Source: CBDDDW01 sp965226805 (GTDB taxonomy: Bacteria > Chloroflexota > Dehalococcoidia > Lucifugimonadales > JAGWBF01). From it: a stretch of DNA of 35,923 nt. Below are positions 1-7,215 of the stretch, one piece after another. A model generated the notes under the pieces. The model was not told the origin of the DNA. It was given only the letters and a program-made list of their open reading frames with translations, and ran no database searches. How positions within the stretch are numbered: position 1 is the first letter of the stretch; each line of letters begins with the position of its first letter. The translations under genes and the position numbers were made by a program. The stretch covers positions 1 through 35,923 of the forward strand of contig CBDDDW010000006.1 of the NCBI GenBank assembly GCA_965226805.1. Reading direction: 5' to 3'.

Positions 1-356
1 GGGGAGACGAGATGATGACGCAGGTTCCCCCGCCCACGCGGGGATAGACCCGTATTGGAGAAGATTATGGGGCCACTGATTACGGTTCCCCCGCCCACGC
101 GGGGATAGACCCCTTAGCACTGCAAAGACCCTCGGCATAGTTGGGGTTCCCCCGCCCACGCGGGGATAGACCCTAACGTCGTCTCGCCACGATATGCGTG
201 AGGACGGTTCCCCCGCCCACGCGGGGATAGACCGGCACGACTGGCCCCGTTGCGGCGGACACCCGCGGTTCCCCCGCCCACGCGGGGATAGACCGCCCTG
301 GAGCTACATGTCGGAGACGGCGGCGAGGGTTTCCCCCGCCCACGCGGGGATAGACC
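1..356 (+). CRISPR. Type I-E-like CRISPR array, trailer end
   Basis: Six copies of a 28-base repeat begin at 23, 84, 145, 206, 267 and 329. The first five are identical and exactly 61 bases apart, giving 33-base spacers. Each begins GGTTCCCCCG, has a stem CCCCGC/GCGGGG around CCAC, and ends ATAGACC, which resembles the E. coli type I-E repeat read in crRNA sense. By that analogy the crRNA reads on the + strand and the leader lies beyond the left edge. The last repeat has G to T at position 2 and follows a 34-base spacer, as expected of the old, trailer-side end. Bases 1-22 are a cut spacer. No cas gene is in the window, and no spacer was seen to match another part of it by eye. Confidence 0.95.
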
Positions 357-1130
357 CTGCGTCCAGTTCACCGGTGAGGGTCTTGAGGGGTGGCCCTTGA
401 TCTATAGCACCAATCTGAACCTACCCCGTAGCCGCCTCGTGCACCAAGGCAAGGCACCCGCGGCAGAATCGCTGGCCTTGTACCCCGCGAACCGGATAAC
501 CCCAGGTTCACGTCGTCGGGGCCTCGAAGCTCCCCAGCGCCGGGCCGATCCGCCGCGCCGGGCCGATCCGCCGCGCCGGGCCGGAGTTATCCGTCCTGGA
601 GGGACGAGGTTGGTAGTGACAACGGACAGCCCCCGTAAAAGAGGCTCCAAGGCCACCAAAGGCGCTGGGCCTTTGGCCAGGGGGTGTTAAACCCGCACCT
701 TGGCTTTCCGGCGCCGCCTACACAGGGGGTAATGGAATATCAATGGGGTACCCCATGCCTGGGACGGCGACTAGAGGCGTGGTGAGAATCCGCCGCCGAA
801 GGAGCCCGGAGCCCCCTGGTGGGAATCGTCGCGCCAGGGCCTCGCCGGTGGTGAATCCCACCGAAAAGCGTAGCTGCCAATGACAGGGATTCGTCATCCT
901 GGCCTCCCGGAGCCGCCAGACGGTACGCACAAATTAATCTTACGTTAAGCTAGGCGTGAGAATGGAGGCCCCCAGGACGGCGGCGGAGCTGGGGCGGGAT
1001 CGATGCGGAGATGGGGCCGGTGGACCGGACTCCGCCCTCGATCAAACCGCGTTCGGCGTTGTGCGGTTCCGTCCAGAGCCTCGGCAGGCCGACTGCCGGG
1101 ACCGATGATGCAATGTCCCCGGCGTCCCGT
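357..1130. other. Gene-free stretch after the CRISPR array
   Basis: No convincing coding region is visible; the open frames here are interrupted or low-complexity. The stretch contains the GC-rich repeat at 491-593, a 14-base perfect palindrome ATGGGGTACCCCAT at 743-756, and a 22-base block at 972-993 that recurs at 2055-2076. Nothing else was recognised. Confidence 0.6.
491..593 (+). repeat. GC-rich dispersed repeat, copy A, with inverted ends
   Basis: Bases 500-583 match the reverse complement of 1934-2017 with about three differences in 84. The core contains a tandem 18-base unit (GCGCCGGGCCGATCCGCC at 538 and 556, then a partial copy). This copy alone is bracketed by an inverted pair, CGGATAAC near 493 and GTTATCCG near 586, giving a roughly 100-base MITE-like unit. 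No coding function is apparent. Confidence 0.7.
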
Positions 1131-1136
1131 TATAAT
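1131..1136 (+). promoter_or_regulatory. Possible -10 box of the Asp23 gene
   Basis: TATAAT is a perfect -10 hexamer 88 bases upstream of the Asp23/Gls24 start. The expected -35 position (about 1108-1113) shows only a poor match, so this is tentative. Confidence 0.35.
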
Positions 1137-1223
1137 TGAATGGCTGTAGTAACGCATGGCGTTGGGGAGAAGGACAGCAGAGAAACAAGCCATCTCGCTA
1201 TTACGTATTTAGGAGGAACTTGT

Positions 1224-1688
1224 ATGGACGCTGATGCAGAAAGCTCTGAAGACGCCAGCACGGAACGCAAACCGAGTTCCAGCGCATTTCCCTTTTCCAC
1301 CGACAATCCGAGCGGGGTGCCGGGTATAACCGAGATAGAATCCGACGTTATAGCAGCCATTGCCGGCCACGTCGTCATGAACGTCGAGGGCGTGGCCCGG
1401 CTGGGAGCCACCGGCGGCATTGTGCGAGCAGTCGCCGACACCATCCGCTCCAGGTCCTCCGCCAAAGGTGCTGGGGTCGAAGTTGAGGCCGGCAAGAAGG
1501 AAGCAATCCTGGACATCGTCCTGATTGTGACCTACGGCTATAACGTCCAGCAGGTGGTCCAAAACGTTCGGGAAGCAATTGCGAAAGAGATACATGGCAT
1601 GCTTGGCCTGGTGGCCAAGGAGATTAACGCGTCGGTCGTGGGAATCGAATTTCCCGACTCCGCCAGGTCCCGGACTATCGTAGAGTAG
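1224..1688 (+). CDS. Asp23/Gls24 family envelope stress protein
   Basis: The 154-residue product matches the Asp23/Gls24 (DUF322) family. A low-complexity acidic N-terminus of about 35 residues precedes the domain, which shows the typical pattern: an isoleucine/alanine-rich first helix with IAGHVV, then VEGVARLG, a V-rich strand (DIVLIVTYG) and a helix with VQQVVQNVREAI. Family members are cytoplasmic or membrane-attached proteins linked to envelope stress or tied to fatty-acid and cell-wall genes in Gram-positive-type genomes. The start at 1224 is chosen because AGGAGG lies at 1211-1216; an upstream in-frame ATG at 1140 has no such site. The gene stands alone and is followed by a strong hairpin at 1745. 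The family call is firm; the role in this organism is unknown. Confidence 0.88.
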   Translation: MDADAESSEDASTERKPSSSAFPFSTDNPSGVPGITEIESDVIAAIAGHVVMNVEGVARLGATGGIVRAVADTIRSRSSAKGAGVEVEAGKKEAILDIVLIVTYGYNVQQVVQNVREAIAKEIHGMLGLVAKEINASVVGIEFPDSARSRTIVE

Positions 1689-1744
1689 CCCGGGCAGGTA
1701 GGAACGCCAATAACACTGCTCTGGGCGATTTTAACCCGAACCCA

Positions 1745-1777
1745 GGCCCATGTATCAAAACGAATGATACATGGGCC
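1745..1777. terminator. 13-bp perfect hairpin downstream of Asp23 gene
   Basis: GGCCCATGTATCA (1745-1757) pairs perfectly with TGATACATGGGCC (1765-1777) around a 7-base loop. It lies 57 bases after the stop codon. There is no T-tract on the + strand, so it may be a factor-dependent terminator, an RNA-stabilising hairpin or a dispersed palindrome. Confidence 0.5.
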
Positions 1778-1933
1778 AACTTACGGCCTGTACCCGGAAA
1801 TTGCTGTCCCACTAGCCCCCTTTACGACGGTCCATCCAAAGAAAACCAGACCCGCTCGCCATCCGATAGGAATCCAGGCTCTACTAACATGTTGGGCGGA
1901 GGCCGCGGACCTGGCAAACGACGTGGAACTGGA

Positions 1934-2017
1934 CGGCCCGGCGCGGCGGAACGGCCCGGCGCGGCGGATCGGCCCGGCGCTGGGGAGCTTCGAGGCCCTG
2001 ACGACGTGGACCTGGGG
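1934..2017 (-). repeat. GC-rich dispersed repeat, copy B (inverted)
   Basis: This is the reverse complement of 500-583, about 81 of 84 bases identical, including the repeated 18-base GC-rich unit. It lacks the CGGATAAC-type ends of copy A. The two copies face each other across the Asp23 gene. The motif GACCTGGGGCTAGG is also repeated locally at about 2009 and 2077. Confidence 0.75.
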
Positions 2018-2054
2018 CTAGGCCCGGAACGCCTCGAAGGTCCCACCGCTGGCT

Positions 2055-2076
2055 CCAGGACGGCGGCGGAGCTGGG
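2055..2076 (+). repeat. 22-base direct repeat shared with 972-993
   Basis: CCAGGACGGCGG followed by CGGAGCTGGG occurs at 972-993 and again here in the same orientation. Each copy is close to one of the 84-base repeats but not contiguous with it, which suggests a mosaic of short dispersed elements. Confidence 0.6.
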
Positions 2077-2089
2077 ACCTGGGGCTAGG

Positions 2090-2127
2090 GCCTCCTACAC
2101 ACCGGCCTTCGGTGGATTAGGGGTAAG
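2090..2127 (+). repeat. 37-base direct repeat, left copy
   Basis: The block begins GCCTCCTACAC, continues with CCTTCGGTGGATTAGGG and ends near TAAG. A copy with about three differences lies in the same orientation at 4309-4346. The first in-frame start codon of the next gene is at the edge of this copy. A gene on the opposite strand stops inside the other copy. The pair brackets about 2.2 kb. Confidence 0.7.
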
Positions 2128-2366
2128 TGGAAGACTTATGCGTGTTGCTAGCCTTTCCTTCCGTGGCGTTGAGTTATGGCATGTTTCGCATATTGCAGGC
2201 AGTCGCCTCAAGGATCGCTAGGGAAAGGGACATCCCGAGCAATGATCCCACAACAGCCGTGCCTCGACTGCACAAGGGATGGATCATCGTGAGCCTGCTG
2301 GGGGTGCTGGTGGGTATACCTGCGTCGATATGGTTCACGCTGCAAATATGGGATAGAATGCATTAG
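2127..2366 (+). CDS. Small membrane protein of unknown function
   Basis: The product is a 79-residue protein that I do not recognise. It shows a hydrophobic N-terminal segment (about residues 6-25), a basic loop, and a clear C-terminal membrane segment (about 52-73, with IIVSLLGVLVGIPASIW). Codon choice looks coding throughout. The first available start is GTG at 2127, at the edge of the dispersed repeat; an in-frame TAA lies just before it. The true N-terminus may therefore have been replaced when the repeat arrived. GTG at 2142 is an alternative start. A weak hairpin follows the stop. Confidence 0.5.
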   Translation: MEDLCVLLAFPSVALSYGMFRILQAVASRIARERDIPSNDPTTAVPRLHKGWIIVSLLGVLVGIPASIWFTLQIWDRMH

Positions 2367-2367
2367 C

Positions 2368-2384
2368 AGGGGACTTTTGCCCCT
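2368..2384 (+). terminator. Weak terminator-like hairpin
   Basis: AGGGG and CCCCT pair around a 7-base loop directly after the stop at 2366, followed by CTCTCTCTT. The stem is only 5 bp. TGCACCAAAA is repeated at about 2395 and 2416 just downstream. Confidence 0.3.
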
Positions 2385-2562
2385 CTCTCTTATCCTGCAC
2401 CAAAAAGTCGGGAGGCTGCACCAAAACCTACTCATGGATCGGGGTTTAGATGCAAAGCCCCACTGGTGAGGAACACCCACCCAAGGTAGCGTGGATGGTA
2501 ATGGTACGGTGTCTGTATCTAACAGCCAACAAAGGACTCCCCACGGCAGGAGCCAGAGAATC

Positions 2563-3450
2563 ATGACAGAACTACAGAATGAGATAGAGGAACTGCTGGG
2601 TCCTGCCGTCCAGGTCAACGACGAAGTGATACGGGCCTGCCAGGAAAGGGATGAATTCGGAGGACTGAGCTTTGCCCTCTTCAGGGAAGCCGCAGGGACG
2701 GTATGGGTAACATGCAACGCTTATTATGATGAGGGAAACGAACCCACCATACTCCGCAACCAAGCGGTATGCCTCGGACTCCTTTCTCGTATTTCGAAAC
2801 TCATGGCGTCGGTCCTGAAATTGTCCTCAGAAGTCGAGCACGGGGAAACCGTTCAAATACTCTACCGGTGCATACTCGAGTCAAGCATCGACCTGCAATA
2901 CCTCCTGAAGAAAGATGACGACACCATGTTCGAGAGATTTGTCAAAGTAGGACTCAAGAGCGAGAGAGAACTCTATGACATCATTCAGGAGAACATCAGA
3001 AACGGACAGGAACTGGAGATAGAGCGAGACATGCTCCGGTCAATCATAAGAACCTGCGAGGATTCAGGTGTCAAGATCGAAGAGATAAACCCTAGGGCCG
3101 GTAGCTGGGGTGGCAGCTACAGAGACAGAATGAAGGAGATCGGATTGGCAGAGGGTTACCCATTCTTTCAAGGCATGTCCTCTCAAGCGGTCCACGGGAG
3201 TTGGTCAGACCTAGTAAGAAATTACCTCAACAAGAGCGAGACCGGATACGAACCGAAAGCTGATCACACCCAGACCGAAGGTAAATTCTTTGGGCCAACA
3301 GCCCTTTTCGCAACCAACGCCGCTAAGGTATACATAGACAAGTTCTTCGACCCGAGAGAAGCGGAACCTCTGGTTCAAAGACTGGACGACCTCCAGCGGA
3401 GAATGGCTCTGGTGGAAGACTCACGTCCCGGATGGGAACCGGTACCATAA
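2563..3450 (+). CDS. DUF5677-like protein
   Basis: The product is a 295-residue all-helical protein. The centre resembles DUF5677: a helix with YRCILESSIDLQYLLKK (about residues 102-118), then FERFVKVGLKSERELYD, a long charged middle region, and the segment QAVHGSWSDL, comparable to the conserved Ser/Val-His-Gly of that family. The biochemical function is unknown; relatives are often found among accessory genes. ATG 2563 is preferred because GGCAGGAG lies about 10 bases upstream; an in-frame GTG at 2491 would add 24 residues without an obvious ribosome site. The zinc-ribbon gene follows after 22 bases, so the two may once have been co-transcribed. Family assignment is from pattern memory only. 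Confidence 0.6.
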   Translation: MTELQNEIEELLGPAVQVNDEVIRACQERDEFGGLSFALFREAAGTVWVTCNAYYDEGNEPTILRNQAVCLGLLSRISKLMASVLKLSSEVEHGETVQILYRCILESSIDLQYLLKKDDDTMFERFVKVGLKSERELYDIIQENIRNGQELEIERDMLRSIIRTCEDSGVKIEEINPRAGSWGGSYRDRMKEIGLAEGYPFFQGMSSQAVHGSWSDLVRNYLNKSETGYEPKADHTQTEGKFFGPTALFATNAAKVYIDKFFDPREAEPLVQRLDDLQRRMALVEDSRPGWEPVP

Positions 3451-3472
3451 GATCGGGGAAAGAGAGACGTCC

Positions 3473-3840
3473 ATGCCCCTCTCCAACCTCCTGAAGTCAG
3501 CCGCCGGCACCTGCCTACACTGCGGGCAGAAGGCCAGCATCCCCAGCCGCGAACACCCACAGTGCCGCCGGACCTTCCAGGCCGGCTGGAACGAGATGGT
3601 CAGGCTCGCCCCGAGACGCCGCCAGGTCCCACGAGTTCAACCCGAATTCTCTCCAAGTCTCCTTGGCTGAGATAGCCAGGCGGTCATATGGAGATGCCAG
3701 TACAGTAGCCCGGGCGCTGGAAGAGGGATGGAGAAGGGCAGTGAGACACGCCGCCGCAGACGGGAGCATCACTCACGAAGAGGAATTCAGACTCCGGAGG
3801 TTCCGGGACCGGCTGGGACTGAACCGGAGCAGCACCGGTC
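3473..3840 (+). pseudogene. Zinc-ribbon protein gene, frameshifted and 3'-truncated
   Basis: Frame 1 (from ATG 3473) gives an N-terminus with CLHCGQKASIPSREHPQC, a likely zinc-binding C-x2-C/H-x2-C module, then FQAGWNEMVRLA. At the run CCCC (3609-3612) the sense switches frame: deleting one C gives a continuous MVRLARDAARSHEF, followed by SLAEIARRSYGD, ALEEGWRRAVRHAAADG and FRDRLGL. Together these read as one protein of about 120 residues, with an N-terminal zinc ribbon and a C-terminal helical domain resembling small hypothetical proteins of Chloroflexota. The 3' end runs into an IS1380-family fragment at about 3830. It is therefore damaged twice, unless the C-run is a sequencing error or a programmed slip site. 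Confidence 0.7.
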
Positions 3841-4220
3841 TTCCAGACCCGGGCCAGCAACTCGCGGCTCACCCGGTCCAGTTGGCGGACATGGCCCCAC
3901 CTGAAGCTGCGCAGGAAGGTGCCCAGGGTGGAGGGAGCCTTAGCCGTGAAACCGAGCACGCGGGCGGTCCCGCCGGCGCGCAGCACATCGGCGTCGTCGA
4001 TGCAATCTCCGCCGGCTAGGGCGGAGGCCACCAGGGTCATCATCTTGTCGCCGGTGTTCGCCCGGCCCGGCGCGCCGCCGAGGTCGAGGTCCTTCCGGAG
4101 GAGTTGGGGCAGGCCAAGGCGCAGGGCGAGGGTGGCGGGAAGGATCAGCCCGGCATTGGCCACCAGGCGGTGGTCGTCGAAGGCGATTTGGTTGCGGTCG
4201 GGGTGGTTACGTGGTAGCAT
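3828..4220 (-). pseudogene. IS1380-family transposase, N-terminal fragment
   Basis: From ATG at 4220 about 130 residues match the N-terminal region of IS1380-family transposases: FDDHRLVANAGLILPATLA, then LVASALAGGDCIDDADVLR, and APSTLGTFLRSF with RWGHVRQLDRV. In intact members these precede the RNase H-like DDE domain. That domain is absent: after about residue 130 the frame continues antisense through the zinc-ribbon gene and carries no family similarity. The product cannot transpose. The fragment abuts the 37-base repeat on its upstream side. Confidence 0.82.
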
Positions 4221-4300
4221 CTTTCGGGTGCTCCTTTTCTGGGACCGGGTTTCTGTTTCAAAACCATTATCCCAGATTCAGAGGCGCACCCTTTTGTTTC
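3828..4300 (-). mobile_element. Truncated IS1380-family insertion sequence
   Basis: The segment holds the 5' part of a transposase reading leftward plus its upstream region up to the direct repeat at 4309. The element breaks off at about 3830 inside the zinc-ribbon gene, so the catalytic part and one end are missing. No intact terminal inverted repeat could be identified. Confidence 0.7.
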
Positions 4301-4308
4301 TTCAGCAG

Positions 4309-4346
4309 GCCTCCTACACGCCGTCCTTCGGTGGATTAGGGCTTAA
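4309..4346 (+). repeat. 37-base direct repeat, right copy
   Basis: The copy begins GCCTCCTACAC, contains CCTTCGGTGGATTAGGG and differs from 2090-2127 at about three positions. It separates the IS1380 fragment from the mobile-element operon and provides the stop codon of the leftward gene at 4336. Confidence 0.7.
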
Positions 4347-4542
4347 GCGTTTGCTTAACAGCCTCGGCTACCTGGTCTGTCAACCTGGGTATCGGCGCGG
4401 CGCTGTCCGGCTGGCTCTTCAGGTGATGGATATATTCAAAAATGGTATTAAAGCCGTGTGCTTCTTGAAACCACAGCAGGATGGCCTGCTTGGGAGTCAG
4501 GCCAGTCTCCAGCTTCGCGACCCTTTGTATGTTCTTGCTCAC
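4336..4542 (-). CDS. Small hypothetical protein, probably 3'-truncated
   Basis: The product is a 68-residue protein with a basic start (MSKNIQRVAKLE), a helix around LTPKQAILLWFQEAHGF and a terminal AEAVKQTLKP. I do not recognise the family. The start is GTG at 4542, overlapping the stop of the preceding gene by four bases (GTGA), with GAGG a few bases upstream, so it is translationally coupled. Its stop codon lies inside the 37-base dispersed repeat, which suggests the original gene was longer and was cut by the repeat. It is the last gene of the leftward operon. Confidence 0.6.
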   Translation of the reverse strand: MSKNIQRVAKLETGLTPKQAILLWFQEAHGFNTIFEYIHHLKSQPDSAAPIPRLTDQVAEAVKQTLKP

Positions 4543-4976
4543 GAGTCAACCTCGGCGCTGAAACCTGTGTCGACGGGTTCAGCGTCGAACACCGACTCCG
4601 GCAGGGTTTTCTGACCATGCGCCGCTTCCAGTGCAGCTAGGCGTTCCTCCAACTCCCCGGTCTCCAAGAGTTTACCCGCCACTCCGACCAGGTAGCCCAG
4701 GGTGCGGGCCCGGGCGATGGAGTTTTCCAGACCCAGGGTGTCCAGGGAGGCAATCACTAGCAACCGCCGCAGGTCGCCCACTGTTTCCAGCCCATTGACC
4801 TCGTAGGCCCCGGACACCGCCACTTCACGTCGCCGTCTCAGTCCTCCCAAGCGCCGTGCCTCGGCCACATCTTCGGCATACTCGGGGGAGTGCCAGAAGC
4901 AGTGATCCCCGTCCTTTACGGGAGCCGCCCGGCACATCTGCCCATCCTCCTTCCGAAATGCGCACTGACGGCCCAT
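4539..4976 (-). CDS. Hypothetical protein with N-terminal zinc-binding motif
   Basis: This 145-residue protein begins with a Cys-rich module: Cys5, Cys15, Cys26 and His29 in the pattern C-x9-C-x10-C-x2-H, including CFWH. Such starts are common in small phage- or plasmid-type proteins that carry a RARRLGG-like basic stretch next (here EARRLGGLRRRREV). The rest is helical and Leu/Ala-rich (about residues 60-125) with an acidic tail. No catalytic motif is visible and the function is unknown; binding nucleic acid is plausible from the zinc module and basic patch, but is inference. It is in the same operon as the RAMA and methyltransferase genes and overlaps the next gene by four bases. Confidence 0.7.
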   Translation of the reverse strand: MGRQCAFRKEDGQMCRAAPVKDGDHCFWHSPEYAEDVAEARRLGGLRRRREVAVSGAYEVNGLETVGDLRRLLVIASLDTLGLENSIARARTLGYLVGVAGKLLETGELEERLAALEAAHGQKTLPESVFDAEPVDTGFSAEVDS

Positions 4977-5088
4977 TACCTGTGATTACCTCTGCTAGTT
5001 GACCAGTTGGTAGTCAGATGCAACAGAGCAAAAGGCAGGCTCCATTGAGAAACCTGCCTCAAGCAAATGAAATTATTCAAACCAGCGC

Positions 5089-5544
5089 TCAGGCTTCTGT
5101 GGTTGCCACTTGGACCCCATTCGATGTGTGCCCTTCTGGACACTGCTCTGCAGGTGCGCCCACCGGCGCCGTGAAACTCTTCTGGCAAGCGTCGCAGTAG
5201 AGTCTCACTTCTCCTTCCTCGACGCCCTTTTGATTTGGCACTCGCCGGAACCCAGCGGTGGGCGTTTGCTCCCCAGTCTCCGTTTCTTCCGATGCGTCGC
5301 CCTCGGGCTCCTCCGCTTCGCTGGGGGCGCCGCCGGCCTCGACGCTCCAAAAGGCCCAACCGTTGCAAGCCTTGTTGGTGATGGCGGTACCCGCCGATGA
5401 GGGACTCTTGAACTCTCTCCCGTCGGCCAGCCGGTACTTGACCTTCCCGTCCTCTCCGGCTATCACCTCGGCTTTGTATTCCTCCTTCTTGTATTTGGCA
5501 ATCAGCTTCGTACCCGGTTCCAGGTTGCGGTCCTCGATGGCCAT
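5089..5544 (-). CDS. RAMA-domain protein with C-terminal zinc ribbon
   Basis: The 151-residue product has two parts. Residues about 8-70 fit a RAMA-type domain (restriction enzyme and adenine methylase associated): LEPGTKLIAKYKKEEYKAEV, a DG-rich turn, SPSSAGTAIT (about 48-57) and NGWAFWSV (61-68). After an acidic, low-complexity linker, residues about 118-143 form a treble-Cys/His ribbon (YCDACQKSF then CPEGH). RAMA domains are predicted to sense modified DNA. The start is ATG 5544 because GAGGAGG lies 6 bases upstream; an earlier in-frame ATG at 5559 lacks this. It directly follows the ParB-methyltransferase gene in the operon, so a reader role for the mark that enzyme makes is a reasonable but untested inference. 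Confidence 0.7.
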   Translation of the reverse strand: MAIEDRNLEPGTKLIAKYKKEEYKAEVIAGEDGKVKYRLADGREFKSPSSAGTAITNKACNGWAFWSVEAGGAPSEAEEPEGDASEETETGEQTPTAGFRRVPNQKGVEEGEVRLYCDACQKSFTAPVGAPAEQCPEGHTSNGVQVATTEA

Positions 5545-5694
5545 TTGCCACCTCCTCACGTTTAGAAGATGGTATATACCTCACTCTGTCTTCGCCGGAA
5601 GTAAAGGGATATCGGCAAAGTGGAGGTAGCTGACCAATGTTCTCTTGGAGACGACGGTCACTACGTCGCCATAGTGTTCGCTCCAGTTCACCTA

Positions 5695-6951
5695 TCACTG
5701 GTTCTCCTTCGTGGCCTGCTCCCCGGTGAATGACTCCCACCGCTTGACCGCCACATCAACGTACTGAGGCTCCCGTTCCAACGCATAGCAGACCCGACCA
5801 AGCTTTTCCGCAGCGAGCAGCTGAGTGCCGCTGCCCAAGAAGGGCTCGTAGCAGAGGTCCCCAACCTCGGTGTGGTACTCGATTGGCCGCAAGAAGAGTT
5901 CCAACGGTTTCTGGGTAGGATGGATGTTCATGCTGGAACCCTGCTGGTCCAGCTGCCAGATGGTCCTCTCGCTAGCCGGGGGCTTCTTAGAGGGTTGGTG
6001 GCCTTCAACCCAGCCGTAGAAACATGGCTCGTGGGCCCACAGATAATGGCTATGAGTCAGCACACCACGGGCCTTGGCCCAGATTATTTGCTGATGCACC
6101 AACAAACCGCTCTCCCGCCAGGCCTGCTCCACCAAGGCCTGCCTACGGTAGGCGTGCCACTGATAGATGGCTGAGTTTGGCTTAAGGTGTTCCAGGCCCA
6201 ATGTCAAGAACTTTCGGTAGAACTCCACCGACGCCTCTGGGTCCACGTATTCGTCCCAGTGCTTGTCTTTGCTCGGCTTGCCCTGGTTACCCTTCGAGGC
6301 TGGATGGTTGCCGCCCGTGTAGTCCACAAGATATGGCGGGTCCGTCGCCATCAATGAAGCTTTCTCCCCGTTCATCAATCGCCCTACGTCGCCACTGTCA
6401 ATGGAATCGCCACACAGAAGCCGGTGGTCGCCTAGCAGCCATAAATCGCCTGTACGAGCCACAGGGGTCGTCCGTGCGGCTTCCATTGCTTCATCCAGGT
6501 CGAATGTCTCTAAACGCTCACGTTTCTCCCTCGACTCCAGGCTCTTTAGATGCTTCTGGAGTTCATCCTCAGAGAAGCCGGTCAATGTGATGTCTACATC
6601 CGGGAGGTCCTTCAATTCACCCAAGAGCCGGGCCAGGAGCTCCTGGTCCCAACTTCCGGATATTTTGTTGAGGGCCAGGTTCAACAGATGAGCTTGCTCC
6701 TCGGATAGATCCACCAGGACCACAGGCACTTGCTTCAGTCCGAGCTTCCTAGCTGCAAGCAGGCGCTGGTGGCCGCCTATTACCACCTTGTCCTCCCTCC
6801 GGGCGATGATGGGGTCGATGAGCCCGAACTCTCTTATGGACCGGGTCAGCGACTCCAACTCCTCGTCGCTGATGCGCCGGGGGTTGGCTGGGTCGGGACG
6901 CAGGTCGCCGATGGGCAGGTGGGTTATCTCCAATGCCGTTGATTCAGGCAT
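5695..6951 (-). CDS. ParB-domain DNA methyltransferase fusion
   Basis: This 418-residue protein joins two domains. Residues about 10-130 are a ParB/Sulfiredoxin-type N-terminal domain: DLRPDPANPRR, IREFGLIDPII, and the signature GGHQRLLAA at 59-67. Residues about 165-410 are an S-adenosylmethionine-dependent amino-methyltransferase: the catalytic motif DPPY is at 204-207 and the cofactor motif FLGSGT at 371-376. This order, catalytic motif first, is the beta class, which makes N6-methyladenine or N4-methylcytosine. Such fusions are typical of phages and integrative elements. The ribosome site AAGGAGG is five bases before ATG 6951. The gene lies between a zinc-ribbon gene and the RAMA gene on the same strand; no restriction endonuclease is visible nearby. 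Confidence 0.92.
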   Translation of the reverse strand: MPESTALEITHLPIGDLRPDPANPRRISDEELESLTRSIREFGLIDPIIARREDKVVIGGHQRLLAARKLGLKQVPVVLVDLSEEQAHLLNLALNKISGSWDQELLARLLGELKDLPDVDITLTGFSEDELQKHLKSLESREKRERLETFDLDEAMEAARTTPVARTGDLWLLGDHRLLCGDSIDSGDVGRLMNGEKASLMATDPPYLVDYTGGNHPASKGNQGKPSKDKHWDEYVDPEASVEFYRKFLTLGLEHLKPNSAIYQWHAYRRQALVEQAWRESGLLVHQQIIWAKARGVLTHSHYLWAHEPCFYGWVEGHQPSKKPPASERTIWQLDQQGSSMNIHPTQKPLELFLRPIEYHTEVGDLCYEPFLGSGTQLLAAEKLGRVCYALEREPQYVDVAVKRWESFTGEQATKENQ

Positions 6952-7017
6952 GACAGCCTCCTTGAGATGACGTACCAGGTCAGCGAGTTATCCGACGTTA
7001 GCCAAAGCCCGCCAGCT

Positions 7018-7215
7018 TCAACTGCCGCCCATCACGTGGCGGGTCCAAGCACATCTGGGGCAGGCTTTCGTTGGCCCGTCCTCTCCCAGGTATACCTTGA
7101 TCAGGTAGTCGCAGGCGCCGCAGCAGACGAATTCAATCGGACAGCGCTTGTCTCTCATGATGCGGGCACGGGCACCTTGAACCAATCTCCGCTCCTTTCG
7201 GGATATCCGTTCCAT
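7018..7215 (-). CDS. Small zinc-ribbon protein
   Basis: The product has 65 residues: a basic N-terminus (ERISRKERR) and two CxxC pairs, Cys32/Cys35 and Cys52/Cys55, spaced like a zinc ribbon. Cys25 and Cys31 are additional. No enzyme motif is seen. ATG 7215 directly follows the primase stop codon (TAG then ATG), and GGAGG lies inside the end of the primase gene, so translation is probably coupled. A role as a nucleic-acid-binding accessory factor of the primase is inference from position. Confidence 0.7.
   Translation of the reverse strand: MERISRKERRLVQGARARIMRDKRCPIEFVCCGACDYLIKVYLGEDGPTKACPRCAWTRHVMGGS

Noticed and set aside
114..400. Open frames on both strands through the CRISPR array, with repeated SPRGRG or PAHAGID peptides
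   Set aside because: They are translations of the repeat unit, a well-known annotation artefact.
2491..2562. N-terminal extension of the DUF5677-like protein from GTG 2491
   Set aside because: It is low-complexity without a ribosome site, while ATG 2563 has one.
4976..5740. 254-residue open frame on the - strand overlapping the RAMA gene in another frame
   Set aside because: It is low-complexity and Arg/Gly-rich; the RAMA gene has a good ribosome site and conserved motifs.
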